Part shown: one piece after another, positions 1 through 7,059 of the stretch
Position numbering within the stretch: position 1 is the stretch's first letter
Layout: every line of letters begins with the position of its first letter
IMG/VR virus record: IMGVR_UViG_3300021964_000532
Coordinates: 1-23,928 of that record
DNA from: a virus
Strand: one strand, 5' to 3'
Length of the DNA stretch: 23,928 bases
Position numbers and translations under genes: made by a program
The notes under the pieces: generated by a model
What the model was told of the DNA's origin: nothing
Database searches by the model: none
Seen by the model: the letters and a program-made list of their open reading frames with translations, nothing else

Positions 1-2
1 TT

Positions 3-371
3 GCATCTTTGTTTGGAACACCTATGGTTTATACCGGCTTTGGTCGCAATCCCTTTGCCGCACCAGATGTAAGCAGTGATGATGACCGTCCTAGAATAAC
101 CACTCCTGCTCCTGTAGCTGCTCCTGCTGCTACAGTAGAACCAGCAGTGTCTGTACCACCCAGCTATTATGCAACTGGTGCTGGAACAGGAACAATGAGC
201 CTTGCTGAACTTGCTAATGTTCAACCGTATCTTGCAACACTATATGCAAGCACACCGAGTCCTGTAGGACAGAACTATGAAGAACTTCTCAGACGTATTA
301 AGAAGCAAGAAAAGGATCGTCGTAGGCTGAGTGGTCTTGATATCTTTAAACCTGTAAGCACTGTAGCATGA
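3..371 (+). CDS. C-terminal part of a probable virion-associated protein (5' end outside window)
   Basis: The reading frame is open from the first bases of the window, so this is taken as the last ~123 codons of a gene that starts upstream. A TTG at position 9 could be a start, but no ribosome site can be judged. A low-complexity stretch rich in Ala, Pro and Val (about residues 32-50 from that TTG) looks like a flexible linker. It is followed by a Leu/Tyr-rich segment and a basic C-terminal helix with RRIKKQEKDRRR. It overlaps the next start by 4 bases (ATGA). Its place just before the lysis genes suggests the end of a tail or virion protein, but no family is recognised, so function is inference. 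Confidence 0.6.
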   Translation, partial: ASLFGTPMVYTGFGRNPFAAPDVSSDDDRPRITTPAPVAAPAATVEPAVSVPPSYYATGAGTGTMSLAELANVQPYLATLYASTPSPVGQNYEELLRRIKKQEKDRRRLSGLDIFKPVSTVA

Positions 372-565
372 CAGCAGCTAAAGTTTTAGAGTGGCGTCTT
401 CTGCCACGATTTATGATGTTGGTCATGACGCTTATGAGTTGGCGTTGTGCCGAATGGTTTATGTCTTTAGAATCTCCGGAAGCCAGCCAGTCAGCTTTTG
501 TGTCTGTTGTTATGGGTGCCATGACAGGTGCCTTTGCTGTGTGGATGAACCACGAAGGTAAATAA
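368..565 (+). CDS. small two-helix membrane protein, possible holin or lysis accessory
   Basis: This is a 65-residue protein with two hydrophobic segments. One, near residues 12-32, contains PRFMMLVMTLMSW; the second, near 43-60, contains SVVMGAMTGAFAVWM. They are joined by a short polar loop and the protein ends in NHEGK. Its ATG overlaps the previous stop (ATGA), so it is probably translationally coupled. It sits three genes before another holin-like protein and just upstream of the lysozyme, so a membrane role in lysis is a fair inference. Similar small proteins beside lysozyme genes are, to my recollection, common in uncultured marine phages, but no named domain is recognised. Confidence 0.7.
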   Translation: MTAAKVLEWRLLPRFMMLVMTLMSWRCAEWFMSLESPEASQSAFVSVVMGAMTGAFAVWMNHEGK

Positions 566-566
566 A

Positions 567-671
567 ATGAAATTAATTCAAGCTATTAAACGGTTTTTTG
601 TTTATAATCACGTTGGTGATTTGTCAAAGCATAGACTGTATACTACAAAATATGAAGATTTGTGTAAATAA
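567..671 (+). CDS. 34-residue basic hypothetical protein
   Basis: A short frame starts with ATG one base after the previous stop codon and ends at TAA, one base before the preferred lysozyme start. The product begins MKLIQAIKRFFVYNHVGD and ends in YEDLCK. A good ribosome site, GAAGGT, lies about 9 bases upstream, inside the end of the previous gene. The tight fit between two real genes and the ribosome site support it, although the length is small. An amphipathic, basic N-terminal helix is the only visible structure. No function can be assigned. Confidence 0.55.
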   Translation: MKLIQAIKRFFVYNHVGDLSKHRLYTTKYEDLCK

Positions 672-672
672 A

Positions 673-1158
673 ATGAAATATAATGCGTCTCATTTTCTAG
701 ATAAACTTATTGACCATGAAGGTATGGTTCTTACCGTATATAAAGATTCGCTAGGAATTGACACGGTGGGAATAGGTAGAAATCTAAAAGACCGTGGCAT
801 CAGTAAAGAAGAGTTAGAGTATATGGACATCCCTAATATGGATGCTGTGTACGAACATGGTATCTCAGAAGCAGATGCTCGGTATCTTGCTATGAATGAT
901 ATCAAGATTGTAGAGAACGAACTTTGTCGTGTCCATCCATGTGTCGAAGACCTTGACGCTGTGCGACAACTTGTGTTGATGGACATGGCTTTTAATATGG
1001 GTGTTCCAAGACTTTGTAAATTTAAGAAAATGTGGAATGCTATACATGAACAACAGTTTGAAATTGCATCACTTGAGATGATGGATTCCAGATGGGCTAG
1101 ACAGGTGGGAAGACGAGCAACTATTTTATCTAATGCTATGAAAACAGGAGAGTTTTAA
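673..1158 (+). CDS. T4-type lysozyme (endolysin), glycoside hydrolase family 24
   Basis: This 161-residue muramidase should cleave the MurNAc-GlcNAc bond of peptidoglycan at lysis. The T4 lysozyme catalytic triad is present with exact spacing: Glu16 (HEG), Asp25 (YKD) and Thr31 (DTVGIG) match T4 Glu11, Asp20 and Thr26. The C-terminal half has the family pattern around MAFNMG and SRWARQ. T4 lysozyme is 164 residues, so the length fits. The ATG at 673 is preferred over in-frame codons upstream (598, 652) because it gives the normal family N-terminus and follows the 34-residue gene directly. There is no signal peptide, so export would depend on a holin. Its stop overlaps the next start (TAATG). 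Confidence 0.93.
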   Translation: MKYNASHFLDKLIDHEGMVLTVYKDSLGIDTVGIGRNLKDRGISKEELEYMDIPNMDAVYEHGISEADARYLAMNDIKIVENELCRVHPCVEDLDAVRQLVLMDMAFNMGVPRLCKFKKMWNAIHEQQFEIASLEMMDSRWARQVGRRATILSNAMKTGEF

Positions 1159-1952
1159 TGGGTACGCCAAGTTCAATGACACGTACTGGTAAGCACGAAC
1201 CGTGGGAACTGCAGGTTTCTAGGGAACAGATAACTTTTCACGAATCAATATATAAGTTTGGATATAATGGTGATGTAAATGGAACAGAAGAAACTATTTG
1301 GTCACAAGGCGGTATCTATTCTTATCCTGCTAGTGCTGCTCAATTATATGTAAGTTCTAGCAGCACAGCAGACACAGATGGTGGAACAGGCGCAAACTCC
1401 GTAAAGATTATAGGTCTCGATGCTAATTATAATGAAGTAGAAGAAGACATTACTCTTACAGGACAGACGCAAAAGATTACTCAAACATCTTGGTTACGTG
1501 TGTACCGTATGTATGTTACCCTTGCTGGTTCAGGTGGGGCAGCAGCAGGAACTATTTATCTTGCCAATTCAGGAGCAACTGCAGGTGTACCTACTGGTAC
1601 TGTCTATGCTTCTATTCTTTTAGGGGCAGGACAAACAGAAATGGCTATATATACAGTACCTGCAGGATATACTCTTTACTTAGATGATATTAACTTTACT
1701 ACGGCTATTTCATTAGCAAATTCATATTGTCAAGTTAGGTTTATATTACGTGAGTTTGGAACAAATGTATTTCGTGAACAACTTAGAATTGTATTACAGT
1801 CTAATACCTTTATTGATAAGTTTAATTATCCTTTTAGGATACCAGAAAAAACTGATATTGAAGCTCGTGGTCTTAGTGTAGGAAGTACTAACAATCCTAT
1901 ATCTGCATCATGGCAGGGTCTATTAATTAAGAATGAAATACCACCAGCATGA
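1158..1952 (+). CDS. probable virion structural protein
   Basis: A 264-residue protein rich in Gly, Ala, Ser and Thr with alternating beta-type patterns, as in phage head- or tail-decorating proteins. Features include KHEPWELQVSR near the N-terminus, a Ser/Thr-rich stretch (YVSSSSTADTDGGTG), GLDANYNE, VPAGYTLYLDD and a C-terminal SWQGLLIKNE. The start has a clear ribosome site (AGGAG, 7 bases upstream) and overlaps the lysozyme stop. I recall related sequences in many marine phage genomes, where they are usually called structural or hypothetical. No named domain is certain; the structural call rests on composition and on its place in the late block. Confidence 0.6.
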   Translation: MGTPSSMTRTGKHEPWELQVSREQITFHESIYKFGYNGDVNGTEETIWSQGGIYSYPASAAQLYVSSSSTADTDGGTGANSVKIIGLDANYNEVEEDITLTGQTQKITQTSWLRVYRMYVTLAGSGGAAAGTIYLANSGATAGVPTGTVYASILLGAGQTEMAIYTVPAGYTLYLDDINFTTAISLANSYCQVRFILREFGTNVFREQLRIVLQSNTFIDKFNYPFRIPEKTDIEARGLSVGSTNNPISASWQGLLIKNEIPPA

Positions 1953-2101
1953 TTAGTGTAATTGTTGCAAGGGGTGTCGTTAAGGAAGACGAGTTTAAAC
2001 TAGAAGAAAGAGTTACTTGTCTTAAAAAACGTATACATGAATTAAATGAAAAGGTAAGGGGTAAGGATTATGTTGACAGCATTGATAGGGCCAGTCGCTA
2101 A
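1949..2101 (+). CDS. 50-residue coiled-coil-like hypothetical protein
   Basis: A short frame starts at the ATGA overlap with the previous stop and runs to TAA at 2101, overlapping the next gene by 32 bases. The product begins MISVIVARGVVKEDEF. It then has a charged heptad-like helix with Leu/Val spacing (EERVTCLKKRIHELNEKV), which could form a short coiled coil. The overlapping start and the protein-like composition support expression. Position between a virion protein and a holin-like protein would suit a lysis accessory (for example a spanin-like subunit), but there is no lipobox or clear membrane anchor, so this is only a guess. Confidence 0.5.
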   Translation: MISVIVARGVVKEDEFKLEERVTCLKKRIHELNEKVRGKDYVDSIDRASR

Positions 2102-2456
2102 TCTTGCAAGCACTTGGTTAAACGGTAAGGTTGAAACCAAGGCTGCAGAAACTAAAGCAAAGGTTGCTAAAGCAGAAGCCGAAGCACAGATTATGCTCAG
2201 TCGTGCAACGAGTGAAGCAGACTGGGAAAAGATTATGGCTTCGGGTAGTCAACATAGTTGGAAGGATGAATGGTTAACTGGTTTGTTTTCCATTCCATTA
2301 ATACTGGCCTTCTGTGGTGATTGGGGTAGGGAGATTGTTGATGATGGCTTTGCTGCCCTTGCTATGATGCCTGACTGGTATCAGTATACGCTAGGCGTCA
2401 TCGTCGCTGCCAGCTTCGGTGTCCGTAGTGCCACCAAGTTCTTCGGAAAGAAGTAA
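2070..2456 (+). CDS. 3TM holin-like protein (GTA holin type)
   Basis: This 128-residue membrane protein has an N-terminal hydrophobic helix (LTALIGPVANLAS) and an Ala/Lys/Glu-rich helix near 20-50. A conserved-looking SWKDEWLTG precedes a second membrane helix (LFSIPLILAFCG), and a third membrane helix lies near the C-terminus (YTLGVIVAASFGV). This matches the Pfam family described as 'holin of 3TMs, for gene-transfer release', first seen in Rhodobacter-type gene transfer agents; the match is from memory of the pattern. Holins make the membrane lesion that lets the lysozyme reach the wall. Its last 66 bases overlap, on the opposite strand, the end of the terminase small subunit gene. Confidence 0.7.
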   Translation: MLTALIGPVANLASTWLNGKVETKAAETKAKVAKAEAEAQIMLSRATSEADWEKIMASGSQHSWKDEWLTGLFSIPLILAFCGDWGREIVDDGFAALAMMPDWYQYTLGVIVAASFGVRSATKFFGKK

Positions 2457-2903
2457 GTCTTCTTCTTCGTATTCTTCTTCGTCACTTTCAAACTGATCAG
2501 GAAAGGCTTGGGCCATAAGCCCAAAGACCTTTTCAAATCCTAGTGTTTCCATCGCAAACACTATTTCTTTTTCCATAGATTCAGGTGTCATCTCTTCTGC
2601 ATCAGAGTTATTGCCACGAACACGTGACAGTAACTCCAGTGCCTTGAGAGCAGTAGTTCCGTTGCCAGCATTACGAGCAACTTCATACTGCTTCTCAAGT
2701 TCATCGATCACATCGATATCTGTTGTGATACCATTTCTAAGTTCTTCAATGCGTTCCTGAATAGCTGTGTCTTGTAGCAAGCGATAGCCCTGATTGTGGG
2801 CCGATGCTTCACTGTATCCAGCGTCCTTTGCCGCACGAGAAGCGTTGTTATGCAGAATATAATTCTGACAGAACTTTTCTTTTCTTTCGTTAAGCTGCTT
2901 CAT
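2391..2903 (-). CDS. terminase small subunit
   Basis: The 170-residue protein begins with the Terminase_2-type pattern: ERKEKFCQNYILHNNASRAAKDAGYSE, then HNQGYRLLQD and IQERIEEL. This is the helix-turn-helix DNA-recognition domain that binds the packaging site and hands it to the large subunit. The rest is acidic, with a strongly acidic tail (ESDEEEYEEEDLL and a final SDDDA). It is the last gene of the leftward array, its start overlaps the previous gene by 14 bases, and its 3' end overlaps the holin-like gene head-on. The large subunit is at the other end of the window on the opposite strand, an unusual separation. Confidence 0.85.
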   Translation of the reverse strand: MKQLNERKEKFCQNYILHNNASRAAKDAGYSEASAHNQGYRLLQDTAIQERIEELRNGITTDIDVIDELEKQYEVARNAGNGTTALKALELLSRVRGNNSDAEEMTPESMEKEIVFAMETLGFEKVFGLMAQAFPDQFESDEEEYEEEDLLLSEELGGTTDTEAGSDDDA

Positions 2904-5211
2904 TCAACAACTCAGAATAGTGTTTTTCTTGTCCACGCTTGGAAAGCTTCCACACTGCTGCGGCAAGAGTATCTTGGCCGTGGAACGTAACACCCATGTC
3001 CATTTCCATATTGTCAAAAAGTTTTTCACAGTCTTGAGCCATTGCCAAAAGTTCTCCTGTTGTCCAGAACTTCTCACCACCAAGTTCAACCTGCATATAT
3101 TTATTCTTATCAGGCTCTGTATCTGTCTTTTGCTTTTTCTTTTCTTCGGTCATCTCACCTTCAATAGAACAGTCAAAGCCAAAGAGTTCAAAGTTCCTGA
3201 ATCCAAGTGTATGTGCAATGGCGATAGTACGCATTGCAGCGCATGTGCCACCCGTGATTAGTGTAGACCCTTCTTCGATTCCTGTTTCCTTATCAACAAC
3301 AATCTTGTCTTTGATATTCATGTCACGAAGAGCATCTGAATAGGCTTGCCATCCTTTAATGTTAGCACCCTTTGAAAGAAGATACTTTGTAACGGATGGG
3401 TCTGTCATAGATGCGACAAGGAAGATTGTTTCTTCGTCCACAGTCTTGAACAAATCTTTACGGACTACGCCGTGTGTGCTTGTTCCTTCAATGGGACGTG
3501 GATCAAGAATAACGCAAGAAAAGGGCTGGATACCTTTCTCAAGAAGTTTTGGATAGCTATGCTTGACGCAGAAGACTTTGTTGTCTGTTTTTGAGATACG
3601 CTTTTTCAGCAGATCAAAGTCAATGCTATGACCACCGGAAACAATGATGGCTGTTTCTGTATTGACCTTACTTGTCTTGATCCAATCAAAATCCTTGATA
3701 AGATTTTTGTTTTGTTTTACGTTGTCGATGATCTCCTGCTTTGGGCGAGAGTCTTTTGGTGTAACTACAATGGGTACACGTGTAAACTCATCCGGAAGTT
3801 TTGTAGTACCTTCTTTGTTTGCTACAAAAACAAGATGAGTAATGCCACCTCCAAGGACAGGATCAGACGAAGGAAGAACCACTTTTGCATACGCTTCAAT
3901 CTCCTTTACAAGTTTGTTCACACCAAGATTGTCTTCGTGTGGAAGTTGTTTGTTCTGGTCTTCGGAAAAGAAATCATCAAACACAAGGATGGGAATGTGC
4001 TTCAGATTTTCGTAGTCTGACTTGACCGTCTCATACGAATGACCACCATCAATATATGCAAAGTCTGCCTTCTTCACAGCCTTACATGCTTTCAGGGTTT
4101 CTTTTGTGTCGCCCTTATGAAGCTTAAATGTGAATGTCTTTCCCTGCTCTTTCATCTTGTCAGCAAACTCTGTCAGGCGTTGCCTTACAGCTTCTACAGT
4201 ATTGTGAGCCTTTGAGTTCATTTCATACTTATCGATTTCTGGCGTTGCTTCTTCAAACAAATCAAAGCCAAGGTAGTGAACCTTGTCATGTGTTTGGAAA
4301 GCTGCTGTTGCCATTTGAATAGCACGGCCACCATTCCATGTGCCGGTTTCAACGATTGTCTTTGGCTTATAAAAAGCTACCATCTTAACAAGCTGTGTAT
4401 ATCGTGCAGCATTTACATCAGGCGCAACAGTATTAGAGTTTGCGTTCTTCTTTAGATTGCCTTTGTAATGTGTAAAGAACTCAGACAAGGCCGACTGAGA
4501 GAACGCTGCAAGTCCACTGGCATGTTCTGATAGATTGTTTGTAACCAGACCGTGCGCTTTATAAATATTAAGCAGACGCTCAAAAATAAATCCGTCATGC
4601 CACTCACGATACGTTACAACTTCTCCAATAGTGTAACAACCACGAAGATCGGCAAGCAAGCTGCAAGTATTATGGCAAGCCAGATTAAAGCCCATGAAAC
4701 TTGTTTCACTGTAGTCTGCATCCTTTCTACCAAGATGAACAAGGTCTGCCTGTTCGGGCAACCACTGTTTAAATTTATTTAGTTCTAGACGTTTGGTTGT
4801 TACCGTGTCTGCATCCAGCCAGATAAGCCAGTTGTCGGGGAAGGGAACACCACCGCCTTCAAGAAGTTTTTGATCTGCTTCCATCATCTCGAAAGCAAGT
4901 TCAGTCATGGCGTAAACTTTATGGCACCACTTGATCGCATCAAGCCGCCAGTTGTACGGCATCTTGCCGCCTTCTGTTCCATCGTGAAGTTTCATACGTT
5001 CACGATACTGTACCATTTCTTCTACGTCGTTAAGATTGCGATAATGAATGTTGTCAGCCATAGGGGGAGACACACTTTCAATGTCAAAATCATGGTAGTA
5101 TGCCACGAGTTCAAACTCTGCAGGATTCCATTTGTCCACCACGCTCTGTAGCATGTTCTTAGCATATTCATGATATCCACTTTCATTAAATGATGTTACA
5201 AAAGTATACAT
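2890..5211 (-). CDS. three-domain protein: glycosyltransferase-like, SAM methyltransferase, DUF115-like
   Basis: A 773-residue cytosolic protein. Residues ~1-255 look like a GT-A glycosyltransferase with WLDADT (Asp133-Ala-Asp135) as the metal-binding DxD. Residues ~270-465 form a class I SAM methyltransferase of the Methyltransf_24 type: IVETGTWNGGR near 287-296, YIDGGHS near 386-392, FDDF near 411-414. Residues ~515-773 resemble the DUF115/MAF-type fold: AIIVSGGHS near 521-529, CVILDPRP near 566-573, then FELFGFDCS. Such proteins act on surface sugars or flagellin glycans. The start at 5211 has GGAG about 10 bases upstream and overlaps the preceding glycosyltransferase stop (TAATG). The likely target is host surface glycan, virion protein or DNA; I cannot tell which. 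Confidence 0.75.
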   Translation of the reverse strand: MYTFVTSFNESGYHEYAKNMLQSVVDKWNPAEFELVAYYHDFDIESVSPPMADNIHYRNLNDVEEMVQYRERMKLHDGTEGGKMPYNWRLDAIKWCHKVYAMTELAFEMMEADQKLLEGGGVPFPDNWLIWLDADTVTTKRLELNKFKQWLPEQADLVHLGRKDADYSETSFMGFNLACHNTCSLLADLRGCYTIGEVVTYREWHDGFIFERLLNIYKAHGLVTNNLSEHASGLAAFSQSALSEFFTHYKGNLKKNANSNTVAPDVNAARYTQLVKMVAFYKPKTIVETGTWNGGRAIQMATAAFQTHDKVHYLGFDLFEEATPEIDKYEMNSKAHNTVEAVRQRLTEFADKMKEQGKTFTFKLHKGDTKETLKACKAVKKADFAYIDGGHSYETVKSDYENLKHIPILVFDDFFSEDQNKQLPHEDNLGVNKLVKEIEAYAKVVLPSSDPVLGGGITHLVFVANKEGTTKLPDEFTRVPIVVTPKDSRPKQEIIDNVKQNKNLIKDFDWIKTSKVNTETAIIVSGGHSIDFDLLKKRISKTDNKVFCVKHSYPKLLEKGIQPFSCVILDPRPIEGTSTHGVVRKDLFKTVDEETIFLVASMTDPSVTKYLLSKGANIKGWQAYSDALRDMNIKDKIVVDKETGIEEGSTLITGGTCAAMRTIAIAHTLGFRNFELFGFDCSIEGEMTEEKKKQKTDTEPDKNKYMQVELGGEKFWTTGELLAMAQDCEKLFDNMEMDMGVTFHGQDTLAAAVWKLSKRGQEKHYSELLNEAA

Positions 5212-5984
5212 TAAATTATATCTCCTAGTGCGTCGTTGTAAAATACTTCTTTGTGTTTGACCTGCCATTCCCCTGCATATTCAGAATCGATATCTCTTTT
5301 AGGTTCCCATTCGGCAAACCAAGGACCACCTGTAGTAAAGTGTACGTTCTTTGGTGTGATCCTTTCGTCTGACCAACCGTCCAGCCAGTTCCATTCTTCC
5401 GGAATACTACCAATCTCTTCGTCTTTCAACCAAGACATTCCATGTAGCCAAGAACCAGACTTTGTGTTAGCATCGTCCACACTTAGATTAATATTAGCTG
5501 GGTGACCGCAGTTGAAGAGCATAAAGCTTGACCAGTTCTTTCGGTTGTAGCTTTGCTGAATCTGTCCGTCCATCTTTATGGTAGCTGATGGGTTGTAGTT
5601 GTGTTTAACACAGTGAAGTGCGATGTCTTTGTTGCTGCCGTATGTTTCAAAGACTTCTTCAATGTCAGCTTTAACAAACATGTCAGAGTCCATGAACAGG
5701 GCAAGACCTTCGTACTGATTGAGTGCAGGAATTAGAAAACGAGTGAAGGTAAACTCCGTACTAAACGGACGACCATCAAACGTATCTACCATTACCCTTT
5801 GGCCATCAATACTGTCGAGCCTAGCAGAACGACGATAAAGACCTGCTCTACGAAGTGCGGTCTGAACCAGTGGGATAACATCAAACTTCTTGTTGTATTC
5901 CATAATTGAACTGCGTAGAACATCATAGGCAATCTTCTCCCTTTTATCAAATCCAACATAAATTACAGGGCGTTTTTCAAACAT
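5211..5984 (-). CDS. glycosyltransferase, GT-A fold, GT8-like
   Basis: This 257-residue protein starts with the nucleotide-sugar-binding type of strand (VIYVGFDKRE), then FTRFLIPAL and the DxD motif FMDSDMF (Asp99-Ser-Asp101). A later segment carries FMLFNCGH, LDGWSDE and THFTTGGP-like features (NVHFTTGGPW) that fit a sugar-acceptor pocket. It should transfer a sugar from a nucleotide-sugar donor in the cytosol. The ribosome site AAAGGAG lies 6-7 bases before the ATG. It overlaps the three-domain gene downstream by one base, so both are probably made together and act in one modification pathway. Confidence 0.75.
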   Translation of the reverse strand: MFEKRPVIYVGFDKREKIAYDVLRSSIMEYNKKFDVIPLVQTALRRAGLYRRSARLDSIDGQRVMVDTFDGRPFSTEFTFTRFLIPALNQYEGLALFMDSDMFVKADIEEVFETYGSNKDIALHCVKHNYNPSATIKMDGQIQQSYNRKNWSSFMLFNCGHPANINLSVDDANTKSGSWLHGMSWLKDEEIGSIPEEWNWLDGWSDERITPKNVHFTTGGPWFAEWEPKRDIDSEYAGEWQVKHKEVFYNDALGDII

Positions 5985-6023
5985 TAAAGTTACTCCTTTC
6001 CGAAAGATACTGGTATTTTACTA

Positions 6024-6545
6024 CTATTCACTGGCCGTGTCAAGGATTTTATCAATGTCTTCAAGTTCGTTCTGCTCTGCAACAAAGCAGGACTTGATAA
6101 AGTTGGGCGGCTTTTTGAAACGCTCCTTGATGTAGAAGTCCTTTGCGTGTATACCACCGATAATAGAATACTTTCCATCTGACCCAGTGACCAAGATCAG
6201 AACATCGATCACAGGGTTTTCTTTGTAAGCAGCAAGCCTACCAGTTTTATACCTTGTGTGTTTCACATCGATAACTGTGCCGTTGTAGATAATATCTCCG
6301 ACATCTGTTCCAGCATTGATAGACATAACCTTATCATTGAAGGTACATTCGGGATACACGCCAAGGTACTTACAGACTGCCATCTCTGACATCATGGCTT
6401 CATAGTTGGATTCGATTTGGGAAACCTTCTTATCAACTCTGTATTTATTTTCTCCAAACCTTTTAAGGCTTGCGTCCATGCGCTTGGCAACAACCAAGGC
6501 AATATGTTTTTCAAGAGCGTTCAACTCTATGCTATGGTGTGCCAT
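6024..6545 (-). CDS. hypothetical protein, possible PD-(D/E)XK-type nuclease
   Basis: A 173-residue soluble protein. The N-terminal half is helical (LNALEKHIALVVAKRMD and NYEAMMSEMAVCKYLG). The centre has GTDVGDIIYNGTVIDVKHTRY, where an Asp, a beta strand and Asp-Val-Lys fit a PD-(D/E)XK nuclease core (Asp ... D-x-K). This resembles restriction-endonuclease-like phage proteins, but only the motif spacing supports it and the family is not named. The ribosome site is AAAGGAG about 7 bases upstream. It lies between the small overlapping genes and the glycosyltransferases. Confidence 0.55.
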   Translation of the reverse strand: MAHHSIELNALEKHIALVVAKRMDASLKRFGENKYRVDKKVSQIESNYEAMMSEMAVCKYLGVYPECTFNDKVMSINAGTDVGDIIYNGTVIDVKHTRYKTGRLAAYKENPVIDVLILVTGSDGKYSIIGGIHAKDFYIKERFKKPPNFIKSCFVAEQNELEDIDKILDTASE

Positions 6546-6548
6546 ACC

Positions 6549-6692
6549 TTACTCCTTTCTCTTTATCCATTCTTTGTATGCTGGACTATTCTTTGGTGGT
6601 TTGAACTGTATCCAACCCTTCCCTTGCTTCCATATCGGCAAGGTCTTTGAGATATCCTTCGATGTCTGTTTGGTTATCTTCTTCTGGGACAT
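6549..6692 (-). CDS. 47-residue basic protein in an overlapping frame
   Basis: A frame of 47 codons lies in the +1 frame of the 82-residue gene, overlapping it by 107 bases and ending just before the next gene's ribosome site. The product begins MSQKKITKQTSKDISK, continues with IWKQGKGWIQF and ends in KPPKNSPAYKEWIKRKE. It is very basic, with several Trp and Pro, which looks like real protein rather than a random frame. An AAGG lies about 8 bases before the ATG. It may bind nucleic acid, but no family is recognised. If real, this is one of the densest stretches of the window. Confidence 0.45.
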   Translation of the reverse strand: MSQKKITKQTSKDISKTLPIWKQGKGWIQFKPPKNSPAYKEWIKRKE

Positions 6693-6834
6693 CTGCCATC
6701 CTTTCCAGTCCTTCAATAAGTCTACGCTTTATGGCTTCCGATATCAAACTCGTGCGTGTCTCTTCGTCCATCTCAAAAATAACAACGGCACCGCCGTCTT
6801 TCAACTCTATGTAGTCTGCGATTTCAAGTTTCAT
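6586..6834 (-). CDS. small acidic hypothetical protein
   Basis: An 82-residue protein beginning MKLEIADYIELKDGG. It has a short beta-type N-terminus, a helical middle (TSLISEAIKRRLIEGLERM) and an acidic C-terminus. GGAGA lies about 12 bases before the ATG, directly after an 8-bp hairpin in the leader (6859-6879). It is the first gene after the structured intergenic region, so that region could regulate it. Its 3' half is overlapped by another frame of 47 codons. Function unknown. Confidence 0.65.
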   Translation of the reverse strand: MKLEIADYIELKDGGAVVIFEMDEETRTSLISEAIKRRLIEGLERMADVPEEDNQTDIEGYLKDLADMEAREGLDTVQTTKE

Positions 6835-7059
6835 ATGTATAAAAATCTCCGTTTTCTTTACATATCACTAGGATATGTATAATTTGGGATGCCCTATCTC
6901 TACCGCATCCGCAGAAGGGATTTGATATATCGCCCTATGCCGACATCCAACATAGGGATAGCTGCCGTTTCTATGCAGTTACTTCTGCTCAGACATGACG
7001 ACCCTACGCAGCATAGTCAGTCATGTCCTATCGCCCATTACGTCGGACGATTATGCTGC
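6835..7059 (-). ncRNA. structured intergenic RNA region after the ribonucleotide reductase gene (candidate)
   Basis: About 215 bases between the reductase stop and the next gene have no credible frame but many inverted repeats. On the minus strand, 5' to 3': GCAGCATA (7059-7052) pairs with TATGCTGC (7015-7008). GACATGAC (7027-7020) pairs with GTCATGTC (6999-6992) and interleaves with the first pair, as in a pseudoknot. GGGcGATAG (7036-7028) can pair with CTATCCC (6961-6955). GCAG/CTGC form a small hairpin (6988-6975). CCCTATG/CATAGGG (6957-6951/6939-6933) competes with the previous pairing. GGATGC/GCATCC (6910-6905/6892-6887) and TACATATC/GATATGTA (6879-6872/6866-6859) follow. The first arm includes the reductase stop codon. 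It could be a regulatory leader, a processing site or an independent small RNA. Confidence 0.45.

Noticed and set aside
598-672. Upstream in-frame extension of the lysozyme
   Set aside because: The added residues do not fit the family N-terminus and the stretch overlaps the better-supported 34-codon gene in another frame.
3628-4020. 130-codon plus-strand frame opposite the three-domain gene
   Set aside because: It is antisense to a strongly supported coding region and has the Phe/Leu/Cys-rich look of a shadow frame.
6835-7050. tRNA or cobalamin riboswitch
   Set aside because: No T-loop consensus, acceptor stem or CCA-type end can be laid out, and the known B12-box sequence is absent; the region is also downstream, not upstream, of the reductase.
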